Source: Magicicada septendecula (Eukaryota > Arthropoda > Insecta > Hemiptera > Cicadidae). Taken from it: DNA of 64,000 nt. Location of the stretch: positions 310,001 to 374,000 of the forward strand of contig JAWRYS010000710.1 of the NCBI GenBank assembly GCA_034769895.1. Direction: 5' to 3'. Numbering within the stretch: the stretch's first letter is position 1; each line of letters opens with the position of its first letter. A program made the position numbers and the translations under genes. This document shows positions 34,086 to 47,360 of this stretch, in pieces. Under the pieces are notes generated by a model. The model was not told the origin of the DNA, did not search any database, and saw only the letters and a list, made by a program, of their open reading frames with translations.

Positions 34086-35339
34086 TGTTCTGTTATTATC
34101 ATTATTAAAATATATAAAAACCCAGATTACTTTCACCTAACTGCAAAGGTCCTATCTGGGTCCAGAAATCCGATTCACACGAACCACAGATGCAAACGTG
34201 TTTCATAGGTTAGTGAAATAATTGACTCTACACATCGTTAAGGAGAGAATTGATAATTTTAATTTTGTCAAATCATTTAAGAAAACGGTTTATAAACTTT
34301 ACCTTTGAAATAAATTAGTTAGAAAATATATATTGGTTGTTACATGATCATCCTTAAACTAACTTACGCTACGCTTACCTTACTTTTTCAAACACACACA
34401 CTCACAAAACTGCCCAGCCTGCATATTTTATATACCCCAAACACACACACACAAAATTTATTTCTCCCTTAACACATTTTTTATAATAATCCCCCTACGT
34501 CGACCACGCGGTCATCGCGCCCACACCAAGTCCTCGTTCACGTGCCCAAAAAAAAAAACGAAACTATTAGTTCATCTTCTTCATTTTGACTCACTCACAA
34601 CGGTTGCTATTTCACTCGTGCACTTTTGACTAATATTCCATATTTTAACGGTGAGGTCGGCCGACCTTGGAAAGAAAACTGTTAACAAAAATTTAGATGG
34701 ACCGCATGCGGTCTGTTGGTACGAGGTACTGGGCAGAAGTTTTTTCTCGGTTCCCTCTCCACAGTTTTTCAATACGGGAACTCACTGCCTTGGGCGTCGT
34801 CGCCGAAGCTTCGGCCCATGCCATGCATGTAGTTTTTTAGTCAATATAGCCCACGATCTCATCTAGGCGTAGGCTGACGTCATAAAAGTGGGCCGGACTT
34901 GAGCAGCATTTCCGGAAGGTCTTTGAGAAGACGATGAATACTCTTGCGCTTTGGCCATCTTGAGTTTTTTCCAGCGCGTGGGTCGGCGCCCATGCTTGGT
35001 GAAACGCATAGGTGCGCACTGCCACACTCTCGCATAGTTCTCAGAAAACTAGGGTGGTACATTCTTCGCTTGCCGCGTTACACAATTGAAATTGCGTATC
35101 GCCTTTGTCTCAAACTATTCAGTTAACATGTGGTCTGTTACAATGGAATGAATTTGGTTGCACCATAATTTTCACAATTTTTAGACAAGCCCGCCCAAAA
35201 TGAAATAAATAAATATATAAATGCCCCTTACTGAAAGAAAATAAAGTGACCCCAAAATTGAGACATACTTTCATGCTTTTCTGTTACTTGACGTTATATT
35301 AGCTTATTTTATGTAACTACCATATTTGGTAACGTTACA
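34086..35339 (-). repeat. Element C 5' LTR (long form)
   Basis: Partner of 24114-25297. After the shared end at about 35265 it continues about 70 bases to GTTACA at 35339, immediately followed by D's 3' LTR. On the minus strand it thus starts TGTAACGTTACC. Confidence 0.85.
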
Positions 35340-37245
35340 ATATTTCTTAATCAAAACAATAACTCTAATAACTTATAAAAAATTGTTCATGTTAATGTTA
35401 TGAATAGGATATGGCTGAATGAAATGTGCAGTCCATAAGCCTAATGTTATGTTTTAAAGATTGAAATAGAGAAAGCAATATTGAACAGTAAACAACACAC
35501 CTACAGACTCAAAACACAACACAACTAATAAAAATAACAAAGTAAAACCCAACAGGCTGAACCAAAATGTGATTTGAACGAAATAAGTAAATTACTATAA
35601 TGGCTACTCAGGCCTAGAAAAAACATAACTGTCAGAACCAAACAACCAAAAATTATAACAAATTGAATAAGAATTTAGAAAATCTGAGGTGAAGGAATCA
35701 CCAAGAATAAATTGTAAATCATTTATAACACAAAATATTGTAATAGGCAGTATTATACAAAAAGAAATGTAATTAACAAGCATTAACATAATTGTAAAAA
35801 CTTAAAATCTGAAATTACCCAAGCTTGTGGGGTATCAAAATAATCTATGAACGAGAATAAATACTATAGTGACAATATTTAATAACCAGGAAGGAAGATG
35901 GAGGAATAACAGTAATCAGAAGATATACGAAGAATTCGAATTTTGATAACAATACATCATCTCAAAATCAACCAATCAGATTCACACCGTTACTATGGAA
36001 ACGGCGGTTGAAGACGAGAATACCGTTGGAAATTAACAAGAAGTGAAGCGTCATTAAGCCACTGCAGATGCAAATATTTGAAAGAACGTTTTTTAGTGTA
36101 AATTAATGCAAACAGTTGTTAAAAGTTGCTGAACTTGATCGTTGAAGAAGCAGATGACCGTTGTAGCAGATAATTCAAGACCCAAGACCAATTAAATCGA
36201 AAATATTCATTGAAAAGAATGTCAAGACCCATGACGAAACAGACGCCCCATTTAGTGAAGCCCAAAATCCATGAAAACTGAATATATGCAGCCACATCCT
36301 ACCCGATTAAACAACGGAGGCACCTAGACACGTTGAGGTGTTAAGTACCATCCAATTATTTATTTTCCACCAACCCTAATCACTTTAAATAATTTTGAAA
36401 GGTAAAGTTACCGCACTATAGAAACAATATTTCTCTTTCATAGAATATTTGAGCAAATTGAAACTTAATAGAAACATGTTAACATTGATATAACCTAAGA
36501 AATAAACACAAACTTACAGAACACTTTTACGACACAACACAACAGATTGTAACAGCACACTTTATTCTTTCTGTACACTTAGATTAAGGTAATATATATT
36601 TTTATTGTAACCATTGGAGTTCTTTAACTCATAACCAAAAGGATCCACAATTTGGGAAACCCATAATAACTGTAATACGCTTCACGTAAGCAGCAAAGCG
36701 AGGTTAAATGGTTCCTAAATCATATTCGCCAAACCTGAAGGCAAGATCTCATGTAATCAGTCGGTGCGAGTTTATCATTGTATTATTGTAAATGTGAATG
36801 TTTTCAGTTATCACCCATTAAAAAATATTTATTACAGGGAGTAACCGTCGTTATCATTTCATAGGGAGTGCTATATACCAATTACGTGTGTTTAAGAATA
36901 AATCGTAGCAGTAAGCAAGTTGTCAGTCATACAGCAGAAGCGACGATTGGGAAGGCCGTGCGAGCGGGAACTATTTGAATGCACCATCCCGCAACGCTGA
37001 TAACTTGTTTAACCATAATTTTAGTTGTTTTGAAAAACGACTTGGCGCCACCCGGGATTATCACACCCCTATATATATAACAGGTAAGGTTACTGCCGTA
37101 GTATATAGGTGATTATATCTACGCTACGAACATCGCTAGCCATCAAAATTACTGTAACGACCCGGTGCGAGGCGAACGCACTAATCATACAAAACACATA
37201 CAAATTGTACACATTTTGCAGGTACGATCGAAATCGCTCGTTACA
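35340..37245 (+). repeat. Element D 3' LTR, truncated at its left end
   Basis: Runs in step with 19203-21102 (starting ATATTTCTTAATC, ending CGCTCGTTACA), with few differences. The first ~75 bases of the LTR are missing where element C abuts it. Confidence 0.9.
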
Positions 37246-37305
37246 GATTGACGAACCCAACGCGGGGCTTTAAATAAGAAGGAAGTCCCGAACTCGCTCG
37301 TTACA
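37246..37305 (+). repeat. 60-bp tail duplication after D 3' LTR
   Basis: After CGCTCGTTACA comes GATTGACGAACCCAACGCGG and then, 60 bases on, a second CTCGCTCGTTACA. The insert has a primer-site-like start similar to lysine-tRNA sites and a GGGGCTT..AAGTCCC stem. It is either an LTR-end variant absent from the 5' LTR or a remnant of a tandem LTR junction. Confidence 0.6.
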
Positions 37306-37375
37306 ATATATATGTTTTATTAACATTTGTGCGTCCGTCTTAACAAATTTTATCATCGTAGTGGCGTCTGTTAGA

Positions 37376-37404
37376 TTTTGACGTCCGTATATCGGACGCC
37401 AAAA
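37376..37404. repeat. Hairpin, 12-bp arms
   Basis: TTTTGACGTCCG and CGGACGCCAAAA pair with one mismatch around a TATAT loop. Confidence 0.75.
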
Positions 37405-38044
37405 TGTAATCCCTTATAGAAAATGTGTTCTGTGGAATAAAAGTTTATAAGTTCCACAAAAATCCTTTATGAGCACATCGTTAATGAAACATCTTAATTT
37501 TTTTAACTTTCAACTCATTATTTTGGCACCATGAATTTTTAAATTTTTATCTGTGGGTGCCAAATTGACAGATTTTTGAAAATTGATATTCAATATGTAG
37601 TTCATGGTTTGTCCACCACGTAGTACTACCATCGTCTGTATACACTCTGCGCGCCTTTTTTTCATTTAGTTTGCAATCATTATGGAATCCGTAGATTTGG
37701 CAACACTGTCATAGCATAAACGCACAGGTCAAATGACAAACGCAATCCAAGCCTGATTCAGACTGTGCTAAGTGGGTCAAAGATTATGTCCTTTTTTAAT
37801 GATTCGCTTCGTTTTTCTGATATTCTCATGTTCACTTTATCAGTTCATTTTCCCACTTAACCTCATTTTACTTTCTCCTACCTTCCGCACTTTTGATTTT
37901 ATTCTCTTTATAAACCGTTTGATATGTGCTTTACAATAGTTTAAGTTTTGAATCAACAGAGAAAAAGTGTTTGGGACAAAAATGTTAAAAATTTGATTCT
38001 TCACAACAGTTTAATTTTTGTGTGAAGAAAGAGAAAGTGTGTGT

Positions 38045-38045
<1 letters not shown>

Positions 38046-38138
<93 letters not shown>

Positions 38139-38147
38139 AGAGAGAGA
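38046..38147. repeat. (TG)n(AG)n(TG)n(AG)n compound microsatellite
   Basis: Alternating blocks of TG and AG dinucleotides; a shorter AG block follows at 38318-38352. Confidence 0.95.
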
Positions 38148-40839
38148 ATAACACTTATATTAGAAAGTTATACCTTTCTGTCGAAGGGTTAGAGAGAGGT
38201 AAAACAAAAGGATACATGGTGTGGGAAAGAGTGAGTGATAGGGGTTGGTGATAGGGTAAAAATATTAAAAATTTGATTGTCATTTGCAATTTAATTTCTA
38301 TTAGAGTGAGACGGGGGAGAGAAAGGGAGAGAGAGTGAGAGAGAGAGAGAGCAGGCAGAGAGATAGAGAAAATAGAACGCGTAGTACGTGCATTAGCGTT
38401 CCTACCGAGAAGCGTTACACCTGAGGAGGGGGAGAGGCTAGTGAATGAATATGCGACTCTGCTACGTTTACACTGCGAGAAAATTTCGATGGAAATACGC
38501 AAGCAGTGTCCAGTAGGCTTTTGCACTAAGCCGTAGTTTCTACCGCGAGAGATAGTCCAAGTGTTCACTACGTGCTTGCGCGAGCTATTATCGTAATTTA
38601 TTCCGACAGATGTATGAAACTCCGTTTACACTAGACTGTAAGTTTGGGCAAGTAGTCCTGTCCCAACTTTTCCCGCTGAGCACTCTTCAGAGAGGTGTCA
38701 GCTATGGCATGACGTTTATTAAAACAGTAAATTAAAAATAAATAACTATTGTATGTATTTGTTTATTTCCCATTTAAATGATTGTCGAATTAGATTTATT
38801 ACAGTATTGATTTAGTAAAATACAGTATGGTTTTACGTGAAAAAATATATGATTTTCTTTTTGAGAGACGAGGTTGAATTTTCATAATGTTTTTTATGAA
38901 TCATCATGTCAAACATGTATAGCTGCTTGGTGACTGAACAAACTAAACAAATGAAATATCTTGGCTTCATAATAGACAGTAATCTCTCATAGAAAAGTTT
39001 TATTTGTAACCTGAAGAAATAGTTGCATACATTCTTACGTAAATTCTATTTGTTACGAGATTTTTGTCCCGAAAGTAACAATTGCTTACTACAATTGTCA
39101 TGTGTAAAAGTTTTCGTATTGATGACTAACAAAATTGTTTTATGAAGGTATGCAGCAATAAATTGTTGTCAGCTGTGGTACTATCAAGGAGAACTAGCTA
39201 ATAACAGACATCAGCTGTCTTGTGTATACGCACACGAGGCAGTTGAAGACATAATATGCAATCCTGTTCAAATAAACAAACTCGTATTCTCTCAGCATGC
39301 GATCTTGCATAAGTAGTCATAACTAACTGTTACGTGATTATAAACACCAGACAGGTTGATAAAAGAAAGAAGCCATGCTTTATATTCTCGTAAAAACGAG
39401 TGAATTTTAAAATAATAATGTCCATTTTAGATCATTTATTTACATTTTCTGATAAACCTATACGTAAATTATACGTAACAGTCCAACAAGTATTTACATT
39501 AATACTCCTACTTTATTAGATATTTACACAAATACTCTAGAAATATTTCAGTTTTCACGTAAGTTTTATAAGAACAAAAGTAATGTTCTCTTAATTTAGT
39601 GTTTATTAGTTTAAAATGCTTTAAGCATAGCAAATAAAACAGTATTGTATTCTTGCTATTAATTTTATGACGTGGCATAAACGCGCGAATACAAACACTC
39701 GCACCCGCACGCATGCACACATATTATTAACTCATGAGATTTCGACAATCTGATGTTGAAAACTCCAATTGTGGATATTTTATAGATACAACCTTTTTTA
39801 GACTTTGGTTATTGTGGGAAACATATTGAATAGAATACCGTAGCGTTAAACGAAATGTATTTACTTGATTCAGCTGTTAAAATAAGATACTTAAATTCGA
39901 TTACGTTTTTTAATGTATTTGTATTAAGTATGAACTACAAAGTTCTAATTTAAATTAAGATTGAAAGTGCCTTTGATTCACAAGAATTTACTGTCATGTG
40001 TTCTTCTCTGATACGCTTTAAATAACGACAACTCACATTTTAAAATTTACAATTCAGGTTAAATCACTAGTAATCCAGTCCAGTGTGTCACTATTAAAGA
40101 AGGAACGTAATTCCTATTACAAATAATGAAGCTTTTTAGACCTGGTATTACTAGATGGTAAGTAAATAATCAAAATGTTTTATACAATTTGTAGGTTCCT
40201 TATCATTCAGTTCATACTATCTATAATCAAGTTAAAAACATTCGCTAACATTTTGTATTTAATTCCTTAAAAAAAAAACACTCGCGAGGAAGTTTTTAAA
40301 ACGGTTCGAGTAGTTGTCAATATTGTTCTTTTGAAAAATAAGGGCATTACAGTCTGTGTATGAATGCCAATTTGTTTACGTTCTCAAAAATATCGGTAAG
40401 GAGAACCATACATGACTTCTATGTTCTAAGTTTTATATATAAAATCATTTACGAAATGAAATGTTTCCATAGAAACTACTTCTTTCCACTTATTTTCCAC
40501 TTATTGCTTCAGCCTTAACCACAGTACTGTGGTCACTAACGTATACCACCTCACGTTATCGGACTCTATTTTCACTGATGATGGTAGTCGATGGCACTGC
40601 CGAAACGTCTGGTTTTGCAGAAAACTTTGGTCTACGGCCAAACAGGACGGGAAGGAATTTTAACAACAAACTACTTCTTTGTTGCCGATAACGTAGTACA
40701 TATATAAAAAATTATCCCCACCCCGTTCAACTAGCCTCATCATTTATAGATATTTCATCTACGTTTCTACAGTGGATTATTAAGATCTTCTTATCAGGAT
40801 ACTTTATTTTTCAAAATTAAGTACTTTACTCTTGTTACA

Positions 40840-42120
40840 ACAAAAAATGTTTCAGGTAAACTACCCTTTCTCCCTAACCGATCTTCACCAAAATCAATAG
40901 GCCTTGAGTCCTCTACAACTCAGGGACATACGTAAAATATTATTTGATTCTGTTTGAATTTACGGCAGTTATCGTTCGTCATGAAAAAATTTTTCTTGTT
41001 ACAACATAAAATGTTGCATGTAAACTACCCCTTACCCCTTAACCGATCGTCACAAAAATCAACAGGCCTTGAGTACTCTATAATTTAGGGATGCATGTAA
41101 AACATTATTTGATTCTGTTTCAATGTGCGGCAGTTATCGTTCGTCATAGAAACAATTAATCTTGTTAAAACATTAAAAGTGGCAGGTAAACTACCCCTTT
41201 CCCTTAACCGATATTCACCAAAATCAATAGGCCATGAGTCCTCTACAAATTAGGCACATATGTAAAAAATCATTTGATTCTGTTTGAATTTGCGGCAGTT
41301 ATCGTTCTTCATGGAAAACGTTCTCTTGTTACAAGATAAAATGTTGCTGGTAAACTACCCCTTTCCCATAACTGATCTTCAACAAAATCAACAGACATTG
41401 AGTTATCTACAATTGAGGAAGGTATGCACAAAATTATTTGATTCTGTTTAAATATGCGGCAGTTATCGTTCGTCATAGAAACAATTACTCTTGTTAAAAC
41501 ATAAAATTGTGACAGGTAAACTACCCCTTTTCCTTAACCGATCTTCACCAAAATCAGTCTTTTATAATTGATGAACGTATGCAAAAAAATATTTGATTCT
41601 GTTTGAATGTGCGGCAGTTATCGTTCATCATAGAAAAAATTACCGTTGTTAAAACATAAAATGTTGCAGGTAAACTACTCCTTTCCCTTAACCGATCTTC
41701 ACAAAAATCAACAGACATTGAGTTATCTATAGATCAGGAAGGTGTGCAAAACATTATTTGATTCTGATTGAATTTACGGCAGTTATCATTCGTCATAAAA
41801 AATACCCTTGTTACAACATAAAACGTTGCAGGTAAACTATCCGTTTCCCTTAACCGATCTTCACCAAACACAAAAGGTCTTGCGTACTCTACAAATAAGG
41901 GCTGTATGCAAAACATTATTTGATTCTGTGTGAATTTGCGGCTGTTATCGTTTGCCATAGAAAAATATTACCCTTAATTAAAAAAAATTTTGCAGGTAAA
42001 CTATCCCTTTCCCTTAACTGATCTTCACCAAAAACAATAGGTCTTGAGTACTCTACAAATAAAGACTGTATGCAAAAATTATTTGATTGTTTGAATTTGC
42101 GGCTGTTATCGTTTGTCATA
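40840..42120. repeat. Satellite array, eight copies of about 164 bp
   Basis: The landmark GGTAAACTAC recurs at about 40857, 41021, 41187, 41351, 41517, 41671, 41833 and 41997, a period of about 164 with one shorter unit. Each unit has CTTAACCGATCTTCACC, TTGAGTACTCTACAA, TTATTTGATTCTG and GGCAGTTATCGTTCGTCAT. The last unit runs straight into a long AC microsatellite. Confidence 0.93.
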
Positions 42121-42130
42121 GAAAAAAAAT

Positions 42131-44402
<2,272 letters not shown>

Positions 44403-44406
44403 GTCC

Positions 44407-46431
44407 TGAAACCTCTCTATGCTTTTGGTATTTAAAGAGAGGTTACAAGTTATCTAGAACTAGGCAGGAGCCTAGAGAAGCAAAAATTATGCTGGATCCA
44501 GTATGACGGGACTTGCAATAAAACTCAGCTGTAACAGAACGATAACAATTTATTTTCCTTCCTGCGCTGCTTTCACATCTTCAAATCAGAATAACATATG
44601 TGCCCAATCACAAGTATGAATACAAGTAAAAAAAATAACAAGTATGTATAACTCTTAAGAATAACAAGTGTGTATAAATCTTAAGAATAACAAGTGTGTA
44701 TAAATATTAAGAATGACAAGTGTATATACATCAGTGGACACATGCATATATAATTATAAAATATTCTCACATCTCGTGGCTAGCTAGACACATAACAACA
44801 CACACAGAACACAAGGTACACCAACTCCCAGTTACATTAGTTTTTAACACGCATGCCCCTGGAATGCACCCACCCAACAGGTAGAGTAACTACAATCTTA
44901 TAACTCGGAAGTGATAAAATATACGCCAATAGGCAACCCGTTCAGTAGAATAACAAAAGCCAAAACCCCCAGGAAGAATGATAATAATTCATGAGGCACA
45001 AACAACCGGACCACCCCTTTATCTAGCATTCCATTGATCAATGACCCAAGATGAGTGTGTGAACCTTAAGTTCCTTTCACATCATTAATTGAAACTGACA
45101 ACTACGTCCTCTATTTTCAGAAGGTATTTATAAAATTCTAAACAGTTATTTGACTTCAAAAAATTACAAAAAAAGAATCAATCTCTATATACATTAGTAA
45201 ACAAAATTAATTGTTTGAGGCATTACAATTTCTGAAGATTTTGACAATACATGATTTACTCAAAAAGAAAATGATGAATACATGTTTTATAGTCAAAATA
45301 ACACATCAAAGCTATAAATGGGAAGTCAACCCATATGTGTTGGCCCGTTAAGAAAACAATCAGTTTAGCCCTTGTGCAAGGGGCAAAATCAATTAAAATA
45401 TTCCCATTACATTAGGAATTAATTCTATTAGCCTCAAATGACTATAAAAAAATTAATTAAAGAAAAGAATACAGTAAGGTGGTTGTGCTCTGGCATCTGA
45501 GGGAGCGCGCCCACATGTAGTTGACAAAAGTTGACAGGCCTTCGACCTGTCTGAAGTTGTACCAGCGTGTCAGAAAAACTAAGTCCCATATTGTAAACCC
45601 AGAAAAGTCCCAAAGAAAAACCACCGGAAAGTCCCCAGCCCTTAAATGTGAAATCCATAGTCAAATTAAAATTTATACACAGCGGTTCCAGCCGGAACAG
45701 AACTACTGAGCAATAATTAAATTTTGTAAAGAGTAAAAGATTAGAGCAACAATAAAATGGTACAAGATTAAAATCTCTCTGGTGCGCTCTCGCAGTGCAG
45801 CACGCACTTACAGGCATAGATAGCATTTAGTGTTATTTAAATGAGTTATAAAAAAGGTTTATGAAATTTAAGTTATAGTGTTCAGAGTCATGATCACAGC
45901 TCAACTTCCCGGTGAACAGTCTGGACACGTGGTCCCATGGCATCTATGCAATTTGCAGTAAACGGGCACACTGCCGGCCCGGCCCCAAAAAATGAAATAA
46001 AGTATAAATATCACCTCAAGTGTGCTGGCGAGTGCAACATAGGAATTCGGTCTCCGTCTCCCTCTTCGTAGGCGATCTTGACATGGTTCACAGCTTGAGC
46101 AGATGTTCAGCCCACAGCAAGCCAGGAACCCGGCTTAGTGCGAGAACCCGGGAGTCGTTTATTCTCTCTAGCCCATCATGTAGAGCGATTCAAACTGCGT
46201 AGAACAATACAAAGAGCGGAGACGAGACGATACTCTGAGCGAGGGCAAGCGTTGACTGCACAAGCCGGCACACAATTTTCATAGCACATAGCCGGGCTGC
46301 GCGCGCAACGCACACATCGCCGCTCCCCTCACACCGTCGAACAAAGTCCGCTCCGCTGCCTCCCTCACGTATTTTACGATCACGAAAACTTTCTAGAATT
46401 TTTTTGTAACCGCCGGCTTCGAACCGGCTCA
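44407..46431 (-). repeat. Element E 3' LTR
   Basis: Starts TGAAACCTCTCTATG and ends CGAACCGGCTCA. It contains a 26-bp minisatellite (about 44634-44730, AAGAATAACAAGTGTGTATA units). Frames inside, such as 45434-45826, recur in both LTRs but show no protein family. Confidence 0.93.
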
Positions 46432-46462
46432 CCCCCACCCCGAAAGGGCAACCCGGTTGCCC
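46432..46462 (-). promoter_or_regulatory. Polypurine tract and hairpin of element E
   Basis: On the minus strand GGGGTGGGGG touches the LTR start. Just upstream GGGCAACC (46446-46453) and GGTTGCCC (46455-46462) form a perfect 8-bp stem with one base between. Confidence 0.75.
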
Positions 46463-47360
46463 CACAAAACTCGGGAAAGTACCCTGCATTGTACTCCCAA
46501 CTGAAAAATCCGGTGGACATCGTGGGTAAGGTGGCCAGGCAGACTTGCTGTCAGGAACACCACCAATCCCCATGCGACCCTCTCCGCCACGCCAACCCCA
46601 CGGGACCGCCCCAACACGTCACCCTCTCCGGTGACCACCAATTACTCCCACCGGTCCCACTCACATGCTCGTCCTAGGACCACACAAGGCATCTCCCACC
46701 TTGGCATGTGAGCGACCGTACTACCTCTCGTCCCTCTCTCGGACCGACCAGCCACATGCACCCACAAGGCATCTCCAACCTTGCCATATGGCTGGCCCAC
46801 TCCCTACACAAGGGCGGACGGCCCCGCTTAGCCAGACAGAGAGGACCGCACCTAGGGCACACGAACATTAATCCAATCTCAACTCAACAAATACACCATA
46901 ACTCGAGGGGGTTTACTTTTCTACAGTACCTACTACACAACTTTCTCTCGCAACAAAAATAACACCAGGAAAACCGGAGAATGCGGCATGGCTCGGACCC
47001 TATAATGAACAACATCAACCTCAACAACTATTAACAATCAGCAACAGCACACCATCACTCCATCTAACCTTTAACACAGGGGAAACTGACGATCTCGAGG
47101 ACCACAAGCTAAGTCTCTCTCTAACTCCGTTTGATATTTTTTTTTTTTTTTTTTTTTTTACTAAGGGGAGTGGTAGGAAAATTGGGAAGATGAAATGGGG
47201 CAAGGATCATTAAAGGGCAATAGCTAGGACTGAGGGCAAGGACCTGGCTACCTCCGGAAATAAGGAAGAATGGAGGAAACCAAGGCTCGCGTGGGCAGGG
47301 GCGCAACCCTGAAATAGATGAACACCACTGGGAATGTGGGGAACATCTACCCGCTACCCG
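46463..47360 (-). other. Element E 3' noncoding region
   Basis: GC-richer than the surroundings and C-rich on the plus strand. A short imperfect repeat around CACAAGGCATCTCC occurs at 46682 and 46764, and a 23-base T run at 47137-47159. Overlapping open frames in both strands are composition effects. Confidence 0.6.

Larger units (their letters stand above)
24114..35339 (-). mobile_element. Element C: Ty3/gypsy-like LTR retrotransposon with gag and broken pol
   Basis: LTRs at 24114-25297 and 34086-35339 start TGTTCTG and end GCTACA and GTTACA. The order on the minus strand is primer site, gag (33848-32136), pol (protease, RT, RNase H, integrase), a 3.5-kb 3' noncoding region and a polypurine tract. 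RT-RNase H-integrase order and a single chromodomain-less integrase place it in the Ty3/gypsy group. No env is present. Flanks (GGCT-type on the left, ATAT on the right) do not match, so there is no target-site duplication. Confidence 0.93.
19128..37305 (+). mobile_element. Element D: LTR retrotransposon with gag only, interrupted by element C
   Basis: Direct repeats at about 19128-21102 and 35340-37245 are nearly identical. The first is followed by a TGG primer site and a plus-strand gag, so the element reads on the plus strand. After gag there is only 660 bp before element C begins; directly after C the sequence is already inside the 3' LTR. Any pol and the polypurine tract are absent. ATAT at 19124-19127 matches ATAT at 37306-37309 and is a candidate 4-bp duplication, weak because the region is AT-rich. 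Confidence 0.8.
37306..40839. other. Unclassified intergenic DNA
   Basis: No coding gene is supported. It contains a strong hairpin (37376-37404), mixed microsatellites (38046-38147, 38318-38352), a GC-richer patch at 38380-38700 and otherwise AT-rich single-copy-looking DNA. Frames across the microsatellites are not genes. Confidence 0.55.

Noticed and set aside
40575..40612. Hammerhead-ribozyme-like core CTGATGA ... CCGAAAC with a 6-bp stem between
   Set aside because: One extra base follows CTGATGA, and I could not find arms for stems I and III or a properly placed cleavage site. The motif also recurs in unrelated dispersed repeats.
41734..41958. 74-codon frame with repeated RKFxQNQIMFC
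   Set aside because: It is the satellite unit read through on the minus strand, not a conserved protein.
45434..45826. 130-codon frame present in both E LTRs (also 50274-50657)
   Set aside because: Repeated only because LTRs are duplicated; no recognisable domain, and no reason to expect LTR-internal coding in this family.
46190..46962. Cluster of overlapping GC-rich frames at the left end of element E
   Set aside because: Frames on both strands, spanning the LTR boundary and purine tract; composition effect.
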